A stretch of 64,000 nt of DNA from positions 1,860,001 to 1,924,000 of the forward strand of contig CAVTJL010000001.1 in assembly GCA_963735065.1 (NCBI GenBank). Reading direction: 5' to 3'. Shown here piece after piece: positions 37,355-46,372 of the stretch. The translations under genes were made by a program, and so were the position numbers. Source of the stretch: CAVTJL01 sp963735065 (lineage in GTDB: Bacteria; Pseudomonadota; Alphaproteobacteria; Geminicoccales; Geminicoccaceae). How positions within the stretch are numbered: the first letter of the stretch is position 1; every line of letters starts with the position of its first letter. The notes beneath the pieces were generated by a model. It did not search any database. It was not told where the DNA came from and saw nothing but the letters and a program-made list of their open reading frames with translations.

Positions 37355-37921
37355 ATGGTCTTCCGGAGCAGGCACACGCCGACGCTCGGGCGGCGCGTCC
37401 GCTCAATGCTGTGGCCGGCGAGCGGCTGGCGGCGTGCCGGCCGCTATATCCTGTTCCGGGTCAAGCGCCTGCCAGGCTCGCCGCACAGCATCGCGGCCGG
37501 CCTCGCCAGCGGCGCCGCGGTGTCGATGACGCCCTTCATGGGCCTCCACTTCCTGATGTCCTTCGCGGTCGCCTTCGTCGTGCGCGGCAACTACCTCGCC
37601 GCCGCCATCGGCACGGCCGTCGGCAATCCCTGGACCTTCCCCTTCATCTGGGCCGGCACCTACCGTCTCGGCAGCTTCATGCTGGGCAACCGGCTGGGGC
37701 ATCTGCCGCCGTTCGAGCATCTCAGCCTCGGCGCCCTTCTGCACCGGATCGAGCTGCTCCTTTGGCCCATGACGCTGGGCTCGCTGCCGATAGCGCTCGT
37801 CGTCTGGGTCGGCACCTACTTCGTGACCGTTCGCCTCGTCGCGGCCTTCCAGCATGCCCGCCGCCTCCGCCGCGAGCGACGCCGCCTCGCCGCCAGCGGC
37901 GTTCACATGGTGCCCGACTAG
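37355..37921 (+). CDS. DUF2062 membrane protein
   Basis: 188 residues from ATG 37355 (GGGGAAGG just upstream; GTG 37331 adds eight residues). The DUF2062 pattern is clear: GSPHSIAAGLASGAAVSMTPFMGLHF, GNYLAAAIGTAVGNPWTFPFIW, and a C-terminal hydrophobic segment GSLPIALVVWVGTYFVTV followed by a basic tail. Function is unknown. In relatives it often follows rel and precedes pdxJ; here pdxJ is about 23 kb away on the other strand. Confidence 0.9.
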   Translation: MVFRSRHTPTLGRRVRSMLWPASGWRRAGRYILFRVKRLPGSPHSIAAGLASGAAVSMTPFMGLHFLMSFAVAFVVRGNYLAAAIGTAVGNPWTFPFIWAGTYRLGSFMLGNRLGHLPPFEHLSLGALLHRIELLLWPMTLGSLPIALVVWVGTYFVTVRLVAAFQHARRLRRERRRLAASGVHMVPD

Positions 37922-37985
37922 GGGCGTCGACACAAACGCCTGGCGAGAATTTCCTATAGAATTATCAACTATTAGTACATAGAGT

Positions 37986-38013
37986 CGTCGCCGTCCAGCG
38001 GAGGGCGGCGACG
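37986..38013 (+). promoter_or_regulatory. Hairpin exposing the comM ribosome-binding site
   Basis: CGTCGCCG (37986-37993) pairs with CGGCGACG (38006-38013). The 12-nt loop contains GGAGGG (38000-38005), the Shine-Dalgarno 10 bases before ATG 38016. An A+T-rich promoter-like stretch (37950-37980) lies just upstream. The stem could tune comM translation. Confidence 0.45.
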
Positions 38014-38015
38014 GG

Positions 38016-39572
38016 ATGAGCGACGAGCGGCGCAAGACGGCAACGCTGACGATCGCGCGCGCCAGAAGCGTCGCGTTCGTCGGGCTCGAGATCGCCGAGA
38101 TCGACGTCCAGGTCCAGGTGAGCCCGGGCCTGCCGGCCTTCGCCATCGTGGGCCTGCCCGACAAGGCCGTGGCCGAGAGCCGCGAGCGGGTGAGGGCGGC
38201 GCTCACCACCATGGGCCTGGCCCTGCCGCCGCGGCGGGTCACCGTGAACCTGGCGCCGGCCGACCTCGCCAAGGAGGGCAGCCACTACGACCTGCCGATA
38301 GCGCTGGCCGTCCTGATGGTCATGGGCGTGCTGCCGGCCGACCTCGCCGAGGGTCGGCTCGCGCTGGGCGAGCTGGCGCTGGACGGCGGCATTCAGGCGG
38401 TGGCGGGCGTGCTGCCGGCGGCCATCGCCGCGGCCGAGCGCGGGATGGGCCTCATCTGTCCCGAGGCCAGCGGCCCCGAGGCCGCCTGGCTCGCCGGCGA
38501 GGTGCCGATCCTGGCAGCACCCACCCTGATGGCGCTGGTCGACCACGCCCGCGGCTTCCGGCTCCTCGAGCCGCCCACGCCTCGGCTGCTCGACGAGGAC
38601 GGCACGATGCCCGACCTCCGCGAGGTGAAGGGTCAGGAGACCGCAAAGCGCGCCCTCGAGATCGCCGCGGCTGGCGCGCACAATCTCCTGATGGTCGGCC
38701 CGCCCGGCTCGGGCAAGTCGATGCTGGCCGCCCGCCTGCCGGGCATCCTGCCGCCGCTCGACCCGGCCGAGGCGCTCGAGGTCGGCATGATCCAGAGCAT
38801 CGGCGGCCGCCTCCTGGACGGCCGGCTCGGCCGGCGCCGCCCCTTCCGCAGCCCGCACCATGCGGCCTCGATGGCGGCCATGGTGGGCGGCGGCACCCAT
38901 GCCCGCCCCGGCGAGGTCTCCCTCGCCCACAAGGGTGTCTTGTTCCTCGACGAGCTGCCGGAGTTCGGCCGGCAGGTGCTGGAGGCGCTGCGCCAGCCGA
39001 TCGAGACCGGGCAGGTGACGGTGGCCCGCGCCAACCTGCACGTCACCTATCCCGCGCGCTTCCAGCTCGTGGCCGCGATGAACCCCTGCCGCTGCGGGCA
39101 TCTCGACATGCCGGCGCTCGCCTGCCCGAAGGCGCCGCGCTGCGCCGTCGACTATCAGGGCCGCATCTCGGGCCCGCTCCTCGACCGCATCGACCTCCAT
39201 GTGGACGTCCCGGCCGTGTCCCCGGGCGACCTCGACCTGCCGGCACCTGCGGAAGGCTCGCGCGAGATCGCGGCCCGCGTCGCCGCCGCCCGCGCCCTCC
39301 AGTCCGAGCGCTTCGCCGCCGTCGACCGCCCCGAGCTGCGCACCAACGCCGAGGCCGACGGCGAGGTCCTGGAAAAAATAGCGCCCCTCGACCCGGCCGG
39401 CCGCCAGCTCCTGCGCCGCGCCGCCGACCTCTTGCACCTCTCGGCGCGCGGCTGGCACCGCGTTCTGCGCGTCGCCCGCACCATCGCCGACCTCGACGGC
39501 TCGGAGCCGATCACAAAGCCCCACATCGCCGAAGCCATCGGCCTCCGCCGCCGCCAGCCGGGGAAGGGGTGA
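38016..39572 (+). CDS. comM: Mg-chelatase-like AAA+ ATPase ComM/YifB
   Basis: 518 residues. N-terminal ChlI-like domain (VGLPDKAVAESRERVRAAL, VNLAPADLAKEGSHYDLPIAL). AAA+ core with Walker A VGPPGSGKSMLAARLPGILP, SPHHAASMAAMVGGG, Walker B VLFLDELPEF, the zinc-like NPCRCGH region and GPLLDRIDLHVDVP. The C-terminal helical domain ends HIAEAIGLRRRQPGKG. ComM is a hexameric branch-migration helicase in transformation. A diverged copy of its last 70 bp lies at 41261-41330. Confidence 0.95.
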   Translation: MSDERRKTATLTIARARSVAFVGLEIAEIDVQVQVSPGLPAFAIVGLPDKAVAESRERVRAALTTMGLALPPRRVTVNLAPADLAKEGSHYDLPIALAVLMVMGVLPADLAEGRLALGELALDGGIQAVAGVLPAAIAAAERGMGLICPEASGPEAAWLAGEVPILAAPTLMALVDHARGFRLLEPPTPRLLDEDGTMPDLREVKGQETAKRALEIAAAGAHNLLMVGPPGSGKSMLAARLPGILPPLDPAEALEVGMIQSIGGRLLDGRLGRRRPFRSPHHAASMAAMVGGGTHARPGEVSLAHKGVLFLDELPEFGRQVLEALRQPIETGQVTVARANLHVTYPARFQLVAAMNPCRCGHLDMPALACPKAPRCAVDYQGRISGPLLDRIDLHVDVPAVSPGDLDLPAPAEGSREIAARVAAARALQSERFAAVDRPELRTNAEADGEVLEKIAPLDPAGRQLLRRAADLLHLSARGWHRVLRVARTIADLDGSEPITKPHIAEAIGLRRRQPGKG

Positions 39573-39579
39573 CAGGTCA
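39510..39579 (+). repeat. comM 3' end, left copy of a duplicated 70-bp flank
   Basis: The last 21 codons of comM plus 7 bases match 41261-41330 in direct orientation without gaps; by my count 53 of 70 positions are identical. The two copies bracket a segment with an unknown membrane protein and a HicB/HicA-like pair. Confidence 0.65.
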
Positions 39580-39765
39580 CGTCAGCCTACCGGCGCCGCA
39601 CAGCGTGCCAGCCCAGTCGGGGCCCACGCAGGAGCGGCAACAAGGCGCGGCCGGCCGAGCCACCAACCTCTCGAGGCAAGCCGCAACACATACGCCAGCG
39701 TCGGCCGCGGTCTACCCTGCCCCATCGCCGTGACGCATCGGCCCTGAGCTCAGGGAGCAAGGCAG

Positions 39766-40599
39766 ATGTGGATCGCCTTTCTTGTCTACCTTGTGCTCAC
39801 AGCCGCCATGTTCGGCTGGCTTGTCCCGTGGCTGGGGGACACTCCGCCGTGGCGGAGCGCCACGCCCGCGATCAGCTGGTATGCGTATCTCAAGGACTGG
39901 CAGACCGGCATTGGCGCGCTCGTCGGCATCCTCGGCCTCGTGGTCGTCGAGGCCGTCAACCGATGGCTCGAGCGCCAGCGCGCCGTCCGGGAGCGGCGCG
40001 ACAAGCAACAGGCGATAGCCGCGGCGCTGGCCTGGGAGGTCAGGGAGTGCGAGGAGCGGCTCGGGATCGCCCGGAACAACATCGACGATGCTCTGGACGT
40101 CTTGGGGGACGCGAAACCGGCCAAAATGAGCCTGTCGGGTAAGCTCGCCTTCTCCCTGCGGCTACCCGCGCCTGTCGTGCTCAGCAATCTCGTCTTGGAT
40201 CTGCATCTCCTCGACGGTGATCTCCGCAGGGCGGTTATGAGCTTCTACAATCGGCTCCAATCCGCGGAGCGCGACGTCAGCCGAAACATCGGCCTGAGGG
40301 TCGCGGAGCGGCACGACGGCTCGACCAGCCCGGAGGTCTCGCGTGCCGAGCTGGAGCAGGTGCGTCTAGGCATCAATCAAGCGCTTGAGGCCGCGGCGCC
40401 GTTGCGGCAACGCTTCGGCGCTCTAATCTCCCCTGAGGAGGATCCCTGGCGGGACATGCCCGATCGCGCTCCCGCTCTCTCAGGGTCGATCTATGCCTGC
40501 TGGTGGACAGGCGAGTCCTATGGGTGTCACCATCAGCATCCTGAGAGACGGCAAGAGGGCGGGCCGGGCAGGCGCACCGGAGCGTCGTCGGGGCGTTGA
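39766..40599 (+). CDS. Hypothetical membrane-anchored protein
   Basis: 277 residues. Two N-terminal hydrophobic helices (IAFLVYLVLTAAMFGWLVPWL and GIGALVGILGLVVVEAV) are followed by a charged helical region (RWLERQRAVRERRDKQQAIAAALAWEVRECEERLG) and further helices; the C-terminus is polar and disordered. The layout of two helices plus a cytoplasmic coiled domain resembles many uncharacterised inner-membrane proteins. No family recognised. It is the first gene of the segment bracketed by the comM-end duplication. Confidence 0.7.
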   Translation: MWIAFLVYLVLTAAMFGWLVPWLGDTPPWRSATPAISWYAYLKDWQTGIGALVGILGLVVVEAVNRWLERQRAVRERRDKQQAIAAALAWEVRECEERLGIARNNIDDALDVLGDAKPAKMSLSGKLAFSLRLPAPVVLSNLVLDLHLLDGDLRRAVMSFYNRLQSAERDVSRNIGLRVAERHDGSTSPEVSRAELEQVRLGINQALEAAAPLRQRFGALISPEEDPWRDMPDRAPALSGSIYACWWTGESYGCHHQHPERRQEGGPGRRTGASSGR

Positions 40600-40662
40600 G
40601 CAGGCTGGTGGTTCCGGCGTCGGAAGCCTAATATAGGACCGTCGCTGTCAAAGGTGCCGAAG

Positions 40663-40974
40663 ATGATCGGGACGCAGTCGCTGCACCTTCCATTGCACGT
40701 CGAGCGAAGATCTGACGGGCTCGTGGTCAGTTGCCCGGAGATCCGGGGCCTGAGTTTCTTCGCGCCGAGCTTGGCGGTGGCGCTCCGATCCCTGCGGCCC
40801 GCGGCGGTGCGGCTGCTGAAGCTCAATCACGACATCGATGCCAGCGTCAGCATCGTGGGTCCCGGCCCGGATGAGGACCCTGAGCGGGCCGATCCCGAGC
40901 GGGCCCTGGGGTCGGCTCAGCCGGCCCTCCTTGTCGTGGCCCGCCGGGGCCGCGTCTCTACCGCGTCCTTCTGA
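40663..40974 (+). CDS. HicB-like antitoxin candidate
   Basis: 103 residues from ATG 40663. Residues about 5-55 match the HicB N-terminal fold in pattern: strand LHLPLHVERRSDG, strand LVVSCPEIRGL, then a helix SLAVALRSLRPAAVRLLKLN. This corresponds to the usual YPVVIEQDEDGYVVSFPDLPG-helix arrangement. No C-terminal ribbon-helix-helix or HTH is visible; the tail is acidic and Pro/Ala-rich. The following small gene starts 8 bp downstream and has a HicA-like layout. The assignment is inference from pattern, not a firm family call. Confidence 0.5.
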   Translation: MIGTQSLHLPLHVERRSDGLVVSCPEIRGLSFFAPSLAVALRSLRPAAVRLLKLNHDIDASVSIVGPGPDEDPERADPERALGSAQPALLVVARRGRVSTASF

Positions 40975-40982
40975 CAGCGGGC

Positions 40983-41216
40983 GTGGCGGACCTTGACGGG
41001 CAGACGATCGACCGAATCATGCGTCGCCTGGGCTGCAGCCCAGATCTCGGCAGCGACAACGGGTCCAGCAAGATCTGGAACCCGCCGCCCAACCCGGGCG
41101 GGCGCCCCTCCACGCTGGTGAGCTATCCGCAGCCCTCGGACGTTCTGCGAAAGAAGCTGGTGGACGAAGGCTTCGTGGCCTCCGACGAGGACTTCGACCG
41201 GCTCCTCGACCCCTAG
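40983..41216 (+). CDS. HicA-like small protein lacking the catalytic histidine
   Basis: 77 residues from GTG 40983. The order of elements follows the HicA double-stranded-RNA-binding fold: helix TIDRIMRRLGC, strand GSSKIWNPP (where HicA has GSHHIYKHP), strand GRPSTLVSYP, then helix VLRKKLVDEGF. The catalytic His of HicA is replaced by Ser/Lys, so if this is a relative it may not be an RNase of the usual type. It is paired with the HicB-like gene but in the reverse of the common hicA-hicB order. It could also be an unrelated small protein. Confidence 0.5.
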   Translation: MADLDGQTIDRIMRRLGCSPDLGSDNGSSKIWNPPPNPGGRPSTLVSYPQPSDVLRKKLVDEGFVASDEDFDRLLDP

Positions 41217-41260
41217 CGTCCGCTCTCGAAGATCCTCGCCAACTCCCCGACGAGAATGTC

Positions 41261-41330
41261 ATCAGCGAGCGTTATATCGCCGAGACCATCGGTCTCCACC
41301 GCCGGCAGCCGGGGAAGAAGTGACGCGTCG
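41261..41330 (+). repeat. Diverged second copy of the comM 3' end
   Basis: Reads in one frame as VISERYIAETIGLHRRQPGKK then TGA 41320-41322, against ITKPHIAEAIGLRRRQPGKG at the true comM end. The nucleotide match to 39510-39579 is ungapped. It has no upstream gene body, so it is a remnant or an integration scar. Confidence 0.65.
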
Positions 41331-41340
41331 CCGCGGGCAG

Positions 41341-42270
41341 CTAGCCGGCCGGAACGCGAGCGGACAGGCGGTAGAGACGGCGGGCGGTGTCGCCGAAGAT
41401 CGAGGCGCGGTCCTCAGGCGACAGATCCGCCAGGATGGCCTCCAGCGTGCGGAGCTGGTGCGCCATGTCGCACATCAGCCGCTCGATCGGCAGGTTGCTG
41501 CCCCACATGCAGCGCCCGGGCCCGAAGCGCTCGACGACATGGCGGACCGGCCCGGCGAGCCGGTCTGCCTCCCAGCCTCGCGAGATCGTCCACAAGCCGG
41601 AAAGCTTGACCGCCACGTTCGGGCAGCGGGCAGTTTTGGCGATGCCCTCCCTCCAGACCGCCTCGTTCCCCGGCAGGTCCGGCTCCATCTGGCCCAGATG
41701 GTCGATGATGATCGGAAGGCCCGGCAGCTCCTCGGCGAGGTCGGCGATCTCGAAGAGCTGCTCGGGCAGGGCGATCACGTCGAGGGACAGGCCCGTTCTC
41801 GCAAGGCGCGCGGCCCCGGCCCGAAAGCGATCGTCGCGTGCCAGCCCCGGTCCCGCCGCGAACCGCCAGGGCGAGCGGTCGCGCCACGCGATGCCGACCC
41901 GAACGCCCCGCAGGCGCCCGTTCGCCATGAGCAGCTCGAGGTCCCGATCGAGCGTCGGCGCCAGCAGGTCGATGTGGGCCACGCTGGCGTCGGGCAGGCC
42001 GGCCGAATCGGCCAGCGCCTCGAGCCAGCGGGTCTCCGCGGCGGGGTCGGCAGCGCCCGGCGCCGCCTCGACATGCACCGTCTCGACGATGCCCAGGCCC
42101 GCGCTGTCGCGCCGATAGTCCGCCGGCAGGTAGTCCTGCTTGATGGCGCTGTGATCGCCGAAGGGGCGAGGCGGCGCATCCTTCCGCAGCCACGCGTAGG
42201 GGAACATCGACAGGTCCCACAGATGGTGGTGGGCGTCGACGATACCCGATCGAGGCGCTGCGGCGGTCAT
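41341..42270 (-). CDS. Amidohydrolase family 2 (lactonase-like)
   Basis: 309 residues from ATG 42270, a metal-dependent TIM barrel. The N-terminal metal motif is IVDAHHHLWDL. Barrel strands carry VETVHVEAAPG, LPIIIDHLGQME (His/Asp) and the C-terminal MWGSNLPIERL, where an Asp is usual after the strand in L-fuconolactonase and 2-pyrone-4,6-dicarboxylate lactonase relatives. It probably hydrolyses a sugar or aromatic lactone; context does not say which. Divergent from the OmpA-like gene. Confidence 0.88.
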   Translation of the reverse strand: MTAAAPRSGIVDAHHHLWDLSMFPYAWLRKDAPPRPFGDHSAIKQDYLPADYRRDSAGLGIVETVHVEAAPGAADPAAETRWLEALADSAGLPDASVAHIDLLAPTLDRDLELLMANGRLRGVRVGIAWRDRSPWRFAAGPGLARDDRFRAGAARLARTGLSLDVIALPEQLFEIADLAEELPGLPIIIDHLGQMEPDLPGNEAVWREGIAKTARCPNVAVKLSGLWTISRGWEADRLAGPVRHVVERFGPGRCMWGSNLPIERLMCDMAHQLRTLEAILADLSPEDRASIFGDTARRLYRLSARVPAG

Positions 42271-42464
42271 GCGGCTCGTCGCTGTCGTGGCTGGCAGGAG
42301 CTGAGTCGGGTGATAGCAGCCTGCGGGGTGCCGTGCGAGCGGCTCGTCGAGCCGCGGGGCCCGCGCTCGGGGCATCCCCTGCTATGGCCCACGCCTGCCT
42401 CGAGGGACGCGTGGCCCGGCGCCAAGTAAGGTTACCGCTCGGGGGCACTCAAGGGCATGCGGTC

Positions 42465-43464
42465 ATGAAACGTGCTTGGCTCGTCGGCCTTGTCGTCGTC
42501 GTTCTCGTCGGCCTCGGGATCCCGGTGCGGGCGGCGGATCTGCCCGGTGCGCGCGACTATCCGGGCATGCCGCGCTTCGAGGGCTCGAGCCTGATCGGCA
42601 CGCAGGCGCTGCCCTTCGACGCCTTCGTCCTGGCCACGGGGCCGGTCACGCAGGACAGCGCCTTCCAGTGGCAGCTCGCGGAGAAGCTCGACGTCGAGGG
42701 CAAGATCTCGGGCTACGTCTATGCCATCGCCCGAGGCCACACGACGCTCGAGGTCTTCCGCAACTACGAGGCGGCGCTCAAGAATCTGGGCTTCGAGACC
42801 TTGTTCAGCTGCGAGGGCGACGGCTGCGGCCGCGCGGATTTCCTGGCCCAGCAGATCTACAAGGACAGCCACGTGATGCAGAACGGCGGCATCCGCAGCG
42901 CCCAGGCCGTCATCTACGGCCAGGACATCCGCTATCTCGCCGCCAAGCGATCGAAGGACGGGCAGGACACCTACGCCTCGCTGCTGGTGGGCCGCGAGAG
43001 CGCCATGGGCGGGGACGACCAGGACACGCTCTCGGCCGTGCTCCACATCATCGAGCCCAAGCCCATGGGCCAGGCGCATGGTCCTGGTCGACGCCGCCAG
43101 GATGGACAGCGAGATCGGCTCGAGCGGGCATGTGAGCCTCTACGGCATCCACTTCGACACCGACAGCGCCGTCATCAAGCCCGAATCCGAGCCCACGCTC
43201 GCCGAGATCGCCAAGCTCCTGAAGGCGGAGCCCGCCATGAAGCTCTGGATCGTCGGCCACACCGACAATGTCGGCGGCTACGACCACAACATGAAGCTCT
43301 CCGCGCGCCGCGCAAAGGCCGTGCAGGCCGTCCTCACCGGCCGCTTCGGCATCGCATCCTCGCGGCTGCACGACGCCGGCGTCGGCTTCCTCGCCCCGGT
43401 CGCCCCCAACACCAGCGAGGAGGGCCGCGCAAAGAACCGCCGGGTCGAGCTGGTCCGGGAGTGA
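42465..43464 (+). CDS. OmpA-family outer-membrane protein, interrupted by one frameshift
   Basis: About 332 residues when repaired. Signal peptide KRAWLVGLVVVVLVGLGIP with cleavage near VRAADLPG. The N-terminal region (GARDYPGMPRFEGSSLIG) is like DUF4892-type proteins, with a Cys pair FSCEGDGCG. The C-terminal OmpA domain begins LYGIHFDTDSAVIKPES and includes KLWIVGHTDNVGG and a closing NRRVELVRE that would bind peptidoglycan. One extra base at or beside C 43077 breaks the frame; removal gives PMGQAMVLVDAARM. Confidence 0.88.
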
Positions 43465-43522
43465 GGGTAGGCGCCTCGGCTTTGGTGTCCGGCGCCCGGC
43501 CTCACCCGTCCGCCCCGCCCGA

Positions 43523-45203
43523 TCAGGGTCGCGTCGGCTCGACGGCGAAGATGCGGATGCTCCCGCTGGTCTCGTAGTTGACGACCAGGAGGGGGCGGAA
43601 GCTCGGGCTGGCCTCGGCAGGGATGAAGAGAATCCCCTCGGGGCCGAGGTCGCCCGCGGCGCAGTTGATCAGGCTGTTGTCGTCGAGATGGGGATTCTCC
43701 TCGAACACACGGGTGTTGAAATAGCCTTGAAATTGCGGTGCGGCGGGGTCGGTTACGTCATAGACCATGATGCCGCTGTGCCTCTCGAGACCGACGAAGG
43801 CGTAGATGCGGCCGAAGACCTTGCCGATCGCAACCCCTTCGGGCTCGGGCCCGCGCTTGGGGCTGCGCCGGTCGAAGACGTTGTCGTCGTCCTGGGTGTT
43901 GAACAGGGCGGGCGTGGCCTCGGCCGTCTTCTGCTCGAAGAAATCGCCGCTGTCGTAGACCTGCCGTCCGGCACTGTCCCAGATGGAGAAGGAGCGTCCG
44001 CCGAAGCTCACCAGCCTGGTGGCGCCCTCAGACGTTGGACGCGTATCCTGCTCGAGGTTCGATACCTCGAGGCGCCCGAGTTGCGCGTTGGTCCGTAGGT
44101 CGGACGCATTCGGGAACCGTTGCGGATCGAGCGTCAGATCGCGGATCTCGCTCACGTCGATATCGCCGTTGCGCGGGTCGCCTTCGTTCGCTGTCACCAG
44201 GAAGTCGCGACCGCGCGACCGATAGACGGCGATGCCGTCCGGCTGGTAGGCGCCATAGACCGGCCATGCCTTGATGTTGATGCCGCTCGGGTCTGCCGGC
44301 GGCGGGGAGCCGTCGTTGCGGCTCGCATCGAGCCCGGCGCCGCTTTGGCTGTGGTCCTTGAGGCCGAGCGGCAGGATGGCCGTCACCTTGGCGGCGCCGA
44401 TGTCGACCACGGCGATGGCGTTGTTCTCCTGCAGCGTGACCCACGCCGTGCGCGAAGTCCTGTGATACCGCGATGAACTCGGGCTCCATGTCCTGGGCCA
44501 CGGTCGCGGTGGGCGTGATCCGCACCTCCTTGGCCACGAGACCGGCCCGGTCCGCCTCGAAGCCCGCGAAGCCGGCGGTGCGCAGCGTGGCATGGAAGAC
44601 GCCGCGGTCGAGGCTGAGGATCGCGATGCTGCCTTCCGGATCCTCGTGCACGTGGTCGGGCTCCCCCTCGACAGCGGCGAGCACGAACCGGCCGTTCGGG
44701 GTGAAGGTCACCATGTCGGGTCCGGAACCGACCGCGAAGCTGCGCAGCAGGCGCCCGTTGAGATCGAGGAGCAGCAGCCTGCCCGGGTCCGTGACGGGCT
44801 CGATCGCCTCCACCGCGACGGCGATGATGCCGTGCCCCACAGCCACGCTCGTGGGCGTGAGATTGCTGTCGCCCGTCAGCTGGGCGATTAGCACGCGCCG
44901 CAGCATGACCGGCTGCTGATCTGGCCGGCGAATATCGAAAATGTCGACCGAGTTGTCGGCAAAGTTGATCACGAACAGCCGACGGGTGAAGGCATCGTAG
45001 GCTCCGATCTCCGAGATGTTTCGACGGCAGACCCCCGGTGTCGTCGTCTCCTCGCGATAGCTCCCGAGAGGCTTCAGCACTACGCCTGGACGGCCCTTGT
45101 GTATCTCACGGGCGAGCGTACCGGGACCAAGAAGGCTTAAGCCCACAATCGAGAGAGCAATCCTTCTCAGGATGCGGGTGGGTCTCTGCGACATGCTTCT
45201 CAT
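43523..45203 (-). CDS. Choice-of-anchor I domain protein (phytase/phosphatase-like beta-propeller), interrupted by one frameshift
   Basis: About 560 residues when repaired. N-terminal signal-like segment (ILRRIALSIVGLSLLGPGTLA). The upstream frame has YDAFTRRLFVINFADNSVDIFDI and SVAVGHGIIAVAVEA; the downstream frame has RTAWVTLQENNAIAVVDIGAA, YQPDGIAVYRSRGRDFLVTANEGD, EPEGVAIGKVFGRIYAFVGLER, and ends SGSIRIFAVEPTRP. One extra base at C 44453 causes the break; its removal yields AVSQDFRTAWVTLQ. The fold is a secreted propeller; an enzymatic role is not shown. Confidence 0.87.
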
Positions 45204-45543
45204 GGGGGCTCCCCAGTCTTTTTCAGGCAGAATAGGCCAGTCGACTATTCCATCGCCGCTCGCGCGTTGATGTGCGTCAATCGGATCCTGCCCGAAGCCC
45301 TCGCGACGACCGGCCCCGAGCTGTCGGCGTCAGCCCGCGCAATGCGGCTCGAGCTTCCTCGCACCTGGATCGGCGCGGGCGGCGGCGCCGCAATCGCCAT
45401 GGCTCACCGCTCTGCGGCCGGCGAGCCGGGATCATCCTTCGAGGGGCCGTTGCGGATGCATCCCGGCCGGCGCCATGATGGAGAGATTGCGCGCGCGCCC
45501 CGTCGTCGGGCCCGGAGCCGTGCATCCACGAGGGAGAGGCGTC
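45204..45543. other. Intergenic region between the anchor-I gene and the methyltransferase
   Basis: 340 bp in a divergent setting. It contains mixed-composition DNA with short frames on both strands that resemble nothing I know. The promoters for both neighbours are probably here. Confidence 0.4.
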
Positions 45544-46353
45544 ATGCCGTCGAGCTTCACCGTCCACCGCGCCGACGGCTACGAGCGGCTGATGGGCCGC
45601 TGGAGCCGTGTGCTCGCGCCGCAGTTCATCGCCTTTGCCGGCCTTGCCGATGGCGAGCGGGTCCTCGACGTCGGATGCGGCACGGGCAGCCTCACCTTCG
45701 CCTTGCCGCAGGCAGCCCGGGTGAGCGAGGTGAGGGCGATCGACTTCTCGCCCGTCTTCGTCGCGGAGGCGCAGCGACGGAACAGCGATCCGCGCATCAC
45801 GATCACGGAGGGCGATGCCTGCGCCATCCCGTTCCCGGATGGCCGCTTCGATCGTGCCTTGTCCCTCCTCGTCCTCCATTTCGTGCCCGATACCGACCGT
45901 GCGATCGCCGAGATGCGCCGCGTGGTGCGGCCCGGAGGCGTGGTCGCTGCCGCCGTCTGGGATCATCTGGGCGGGATGCCCGCCATGCGCATGACGTGGG
46001 ACACGGTGGCCGCCCAGGACGAGGAGGCGCGCAAGCTGCGCAGCCGCTACTTCTTCCAGCCGATGATGCGGCCGGGCGAGATGCGGCAGCGCTTCGTCGC
46101 CCAGGGCCTTGAGGACGTGTCCGAGACCTCGCTCCTGATCCGCATGGACTATGAGAGCTTCGCCGACTACTGGGAGCCGATCGCGGCCGGCGAGGGCCCC
46201 GTCGGCAAGTTCGTGGCCGGGCTCGACCCGGCACGCCGGGCGCAGGCCGACGAGGCCGTGCGCGCGGCCTATGAGGCCGGCGAGCCCGACGGGCCGCGCT
46301 CCTTCGCCTCCATCGCCTGGGCCTGCAGGGGCGTGGTGCCCGGACGGGGCTGA
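45544..46353 (+). CDS. Class I SAM-dependent methyltransferase
   Basis: 269 residues from ATG 45544, preceded by GGGAGAGG. Rossmann core: RVLDVGCGTGSLTFALP (SAM-binding motif I), EVRAIDFSPVFVAEA, ITITEGDACAIPFPDGRFDRALSLLVLHFVPD and the RRVVRPGGVVAAAVWD strand-turn. It is like UbiE/Methyltransf_11 proteins. The substrate is unknown. It is convergent with a decayed DUF1272 gene. Confidence 0.88.
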   Translation: MPSSFTVHRADGYERLMGRWSRVLAPQFIAFAGLADGERVLDVGCGTGSLTFALPQAARVSEVRAIDFSPVFVAEAQRRNSDPRITITEGDACAIPFPDGRFDRALSLLVLHFVPDTDRAIAEMRRVVRPGGVVAAAVWDHLGGMPAMRMTWDTVAAQDEEARKLRSRYFFQPMMRPGEMRQRFVAQGLEDVSETSLLIRMDYESFADYWEPIAAGEGPVGKFVAGLDPARRAQADEAVRAAYEAGEPDGPRSFASIAWACRGVVPGRG

Positions 46354-46372
46354 CCGCGGCCTCGCTGCTGCC

